A DNA stretch of 7,914 bases from an uncultured Erysipelotrichaceae bacterium (GTDB lineage Bacteria; Bacillota_I; Bacilli_A; Erysipelotrichales; Erysipelotrichaceae), in NCBI GenBank assembly GCA_947385085.1, contig CANDJN010000057.1, positions 1-7,914 of the forward strand, written 5' to 3'. Positions 6,555-7,914 of this stretch are shown in pieces. Position 1 is the first letter of the stretch. Each line of letters starts with the position of its first letter. Made by a program: the position numbers and the translations under genes. The notes below the pieces were generated by a model, which made no database searches, was not told the DNA's origin, and saw nothing but the letters and a program-made list of their open reading frames with translations.

Positions 6555-7914
6555 CATCTTTTATATTCTCGCTTGTCCTTGTATATCACAAATAACAAAA
6601 CACCCAAAGCACTGCATCCCATTCCCATATACATCATCATATTTGTCGTATCTCCCGTTAACGCGCCGCCCATATTGTCTCCCGGATAATAGGCTCCTTT
6701 TACATCAGTATTTGATTCGTCCTCATCTCCTATTACTGCGACTTCTCCTAAGCGATCTGTTTCATAGATCAGATAGCCATCCTTAAATTCTGCTTCCACT
6801 TTCTCATATTCGGCGGATTCATTTAAGATATAAAGACTTGGATTTTTCATGCCGGATTTCACCGGTATCTTCACCCTCAATGTTCCATCCGGTTGTATCT
6901 CTTTCCCATTTTCTAACAGCTTCACATCATATACCTGTTTTACTTCCTGACCTTCATCAAGATTATGAGATATTTTGTCTGTGACTGCTCCCACTCTATC
7001 CTTTGTGATATCCGTTACCTTTAATGTTAAACTTGGTGGGAATGTGGTGCCATCTGGTTTTTCAACGATGATTCCTTTATCCTCTAATTGTGGCTTATCT
7101 TCAATTTTCATCGTATCATACTTAAATGGTTCATCGACATTATGTCCCGGTTTCCATTCGGTAATCTTAACGATGTTTTCATCCGGTGTACCATTGCCAT
7201 CCAAATCCACATTGATATCAGGCCTTCCATCTCCGGTACTGTCTATGTTAGTATCAGGTATCCGATCTCCATCCACATCAATGTTGATATCGGGTTTACC
7301 GTCACCATCCAGATCAAGATTAATATCCGGTCGTCCATCATCATCGGTATCTAGATTCAATACAGGCTTAATAACCTGCGTGTCGTATGTGAATTTATGA
7401 TACGTGAAATTCTTATCCGGTTTCCAACTTGTATGTTCAGCGATATTCACTAAATAACCATCCTTTTGAATATTAACATCTGCCTTCATGTCTCCATTGG
7501 TGTCAATGTTTATATCCGGAATCAAATCGCCATCCAGATCAATATTAATCTCCGGCTTTGCGGTAATACCGCTGGAATATTTAACTCCATCGATGTCAAC
7601 ACACTTGCTTGGTTTCCAATCCTTTAAGATCACAAGATTCAAGTCCGGTTTACCATCATTGTCCGTATCAATATTCAAATCCGGTTTGCCATCTCCATTC
7701 GTATCAATGTTATAGTCAGGAATTCCATCATCATTCATATCTCCATTGATGGTTATCGTATTTCCTTGATCATCTGTTATCTTGATATTCAAATCCGGAC
7801 ATCCATCATTATCAATATCCCAGAAGTCCTTATTTCCGTTGTCCTTGACGTTTAACTTCCCTTGCTTGATCGTAAAGGTATAATTCGGATAGTTGTCGTT
7901 TAACTGCTTTTCCG
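6554..7914 (-). CDS. Repeat-containing anchored surface protein B (partial, 5' end beyond right edge)
   Basis: The frame is open to the right edge, so only the last 453 or so residues are visible. A TTG at 7792 could be mistaken for a start, but the frame continues upstream into sequence that matches protein A. In order the protein has: the end of an MBG-like domain (YPNYTFTIKQGKLNV); a first repeat block (7456-7822); a second repeat block (7172-7363); three WKP modules; and a stalk-like beta domain at about 6730-7060 (KQVYDVKLLENGKEIQPDG, LYILNESAEYEKVEAE). A short Gly-rich linker precedes the anchor: ALTGDTTN, a hydrophobic helix of about 20 residues, then KDKREYKR. No LPXTG is present. The layout indicates an outward-facing, membrane- or wall-held protein, probably calcium-stiffened; function and ligand are unknown. 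Paralogue of A. Confidence 0.88.
   Translation of the reverse strand, partial: EKQLNDNYPNYTFTIKQGKLNVKDNGNKDFWDIDNDGCPDLNIKITDDQGNTITINGDMNDDGIPDYNIDTNGDGKPDLNIDTDNDGKPDLNLVILKDWKPSKCVDIDGVKYSSGITAKPEINIDLDGDLIPDINIDTNGDMKADVNIQKDGYLVNIAEHTSWKPDKNFTYHKFTYDTQVIKPVLNLDTDDDGRPDINLDLDGDGKPDINIDVDGDRIPDTNIDSTGDGRPDINVDLDGNGTPDENIVKITEWKPGHNVDEPFKYDTMKIEDKPQLEDKGIIVEKPDGTTFPPSLTLKVTDITKDRVGAVTDKISHNLDEGQEVKQVYDVKLLENGKEIQPDGTLRVKIPVKSGMKNPSLYILNESAEYEKVEAEFKDGYLIYETDRLGEVAVIGDEDESNTDVKGAYYPGDNMGGALTGDTTNMMMYMGMGCSALGVLLFVIYKDKREYKR
6557..6661 (-). other. C-terminal surface anchor of protein B
   Basis: The last 35 residues run LTGDTTN, then a Met/Leu/Val/Ile-rich helix, then a basic tail KDKREYKR. 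The layout is that of a cell-wall sorting signal (motif, hydrophobic span, positive tail), but the motif is a TGD type instead of LPXTG. Such TGD ends recur in Erysipelotrichales-like surface proteins as I know them. Whether a sortase cuts here or the helix simply stays in the membrane is open. Confidence 0.65.
7079..7156 (-). repeat. WKP module 3 of protein B
   Basis: It begins TEWKPGHN, has FKYDT in the middle and ends DKPQLED. It sits at the C-terminal border of the second repeat block and leads into the stalk domain. It shares the spacing WKP, then Tyr, then KP with the copies at about 7350-7426, 7538-7618 and 91-187. I do not know a named domain of this form. Confidence 0.6.
7172..7363 (-). 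repeat. Second TSP3-like repeat block of protein B
   Basis: Five consecutive units of about 12 residues (36 bases) follow each other without a gap: TDDDGRPDINLD, LDGDGKPDINID, VDGDRIPDTNID, STGDGRPDINVD and LDGNGTPDENI. Asp/Asn at alternating places with a central Gly fits calcium coordination as in thrombospondin type 3 repeats. P-D-x-N is nearly invariant. Unit DNA differs at many third positions, so the array is not freshly expanded. Confidence 0.85.
7350..7426 (-). repeat. WKP module 2 of protein B
   Basis: It begins TSWKPDKN, continues FTYDT and ends IKPVLNLD, joining directly to the first unit of the second repeat block. It links the two repeat blocks of B. Confidence 0.6.
7456..7822 (-). 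repeat. First TSP3-like repeat block of protein B
   Basis: About six units are visible, such as DNDGCPDLNI, NDDGIPDYNID, NGDGKPDLNID, DNDGKPDLNLV, DGDLIPDINID and a degenerate NGDMKADVNIQ. A WKP module (about 7538-7618) interrupts them. Unit order and the interruptions are the same as in the repeat region of protein A, and DNA of A at about 200-390 aligns along 7625-7815. Confidence 0.85.

Noticed and set aside
7792..7794. Apparent start of B at TTG 7792
   Set aside because: The same frame stays open to the right edge and encodes the rest of the first repeat and an MBG end matching protein A. The TTG is an internal Leu codon in DLNIKI, so B is partial.

Overview
The window looks like accessory, surface-related chromosomal DNA from a low-G+C Gram-positive bacterium. 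The evidence is AT-rich intergenic DNA, AAAGGG/GAGG-type ribosome binding sites, a Gram-positive style Sec signal peptide, and a C-terminal anchor of the TGD-hydrophobic-basic type. That anchor style, together with MBG and Ig-like domains and an ECF-like sigma factor, suggests the Erysipelotrichales. This placement is an inference and no species marker is present.

All four genes lie on the minus strand, so transcription runs from the right edge to the left. (1) 7914 to 6554 is the C-terminal part of a large surface protein, here called B, whose 5' end lies beyond the right edge. It has the end of an MBG-like domain, two blocks of 12-residue Asp-rich repeats that resemble thrombospondin type 3 calcium-binding repeats, a stalk domain and a membrane/wall anchor. 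A strong hairpin terminator starts inside its stop codon. (2) 6456 to 5938 is a small two-helix membrane protein with a PH-like cytoplasmic tail. It has its own good sigma-A-like promoter and its own terminator. (3) 5677 to 4628 is an ECF-type sigma factor with an unusual C-terminal extension that contains a transmembrane helix and a predicted outside domain. (4) 4495 to the left edge is the first 1498 codons of a giant secreted protein, here called A. It has a signal peptide, a DUF6273-like N-terminal domain, a Cys-containing low-GC segment, several Ig-like/MBG domains, and then the same repeat type as B. Its 3' end is outside the window.

A and B are paralogues. The last part of MBG and the repeat/WKP region align closely in protein and DNA. 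A carries extra Ig-like domains between MBG and the repeats. The sigma gene and the PH-like gene sit between the two copies. No separate anti-sigma gene is present, and only a 132-base gap without a convincing terminator separates the sigma gene from gene A. A plausible reading is that a membrane-tethered sigma factor controls a surface adhesin locus. This is inferred from layout, and no ECF-type promoter was recognised. The most unusual features are the sigma-TM fusion and a recurring module (WKP...Y...KP) that punctuates the calcium-type repeats.
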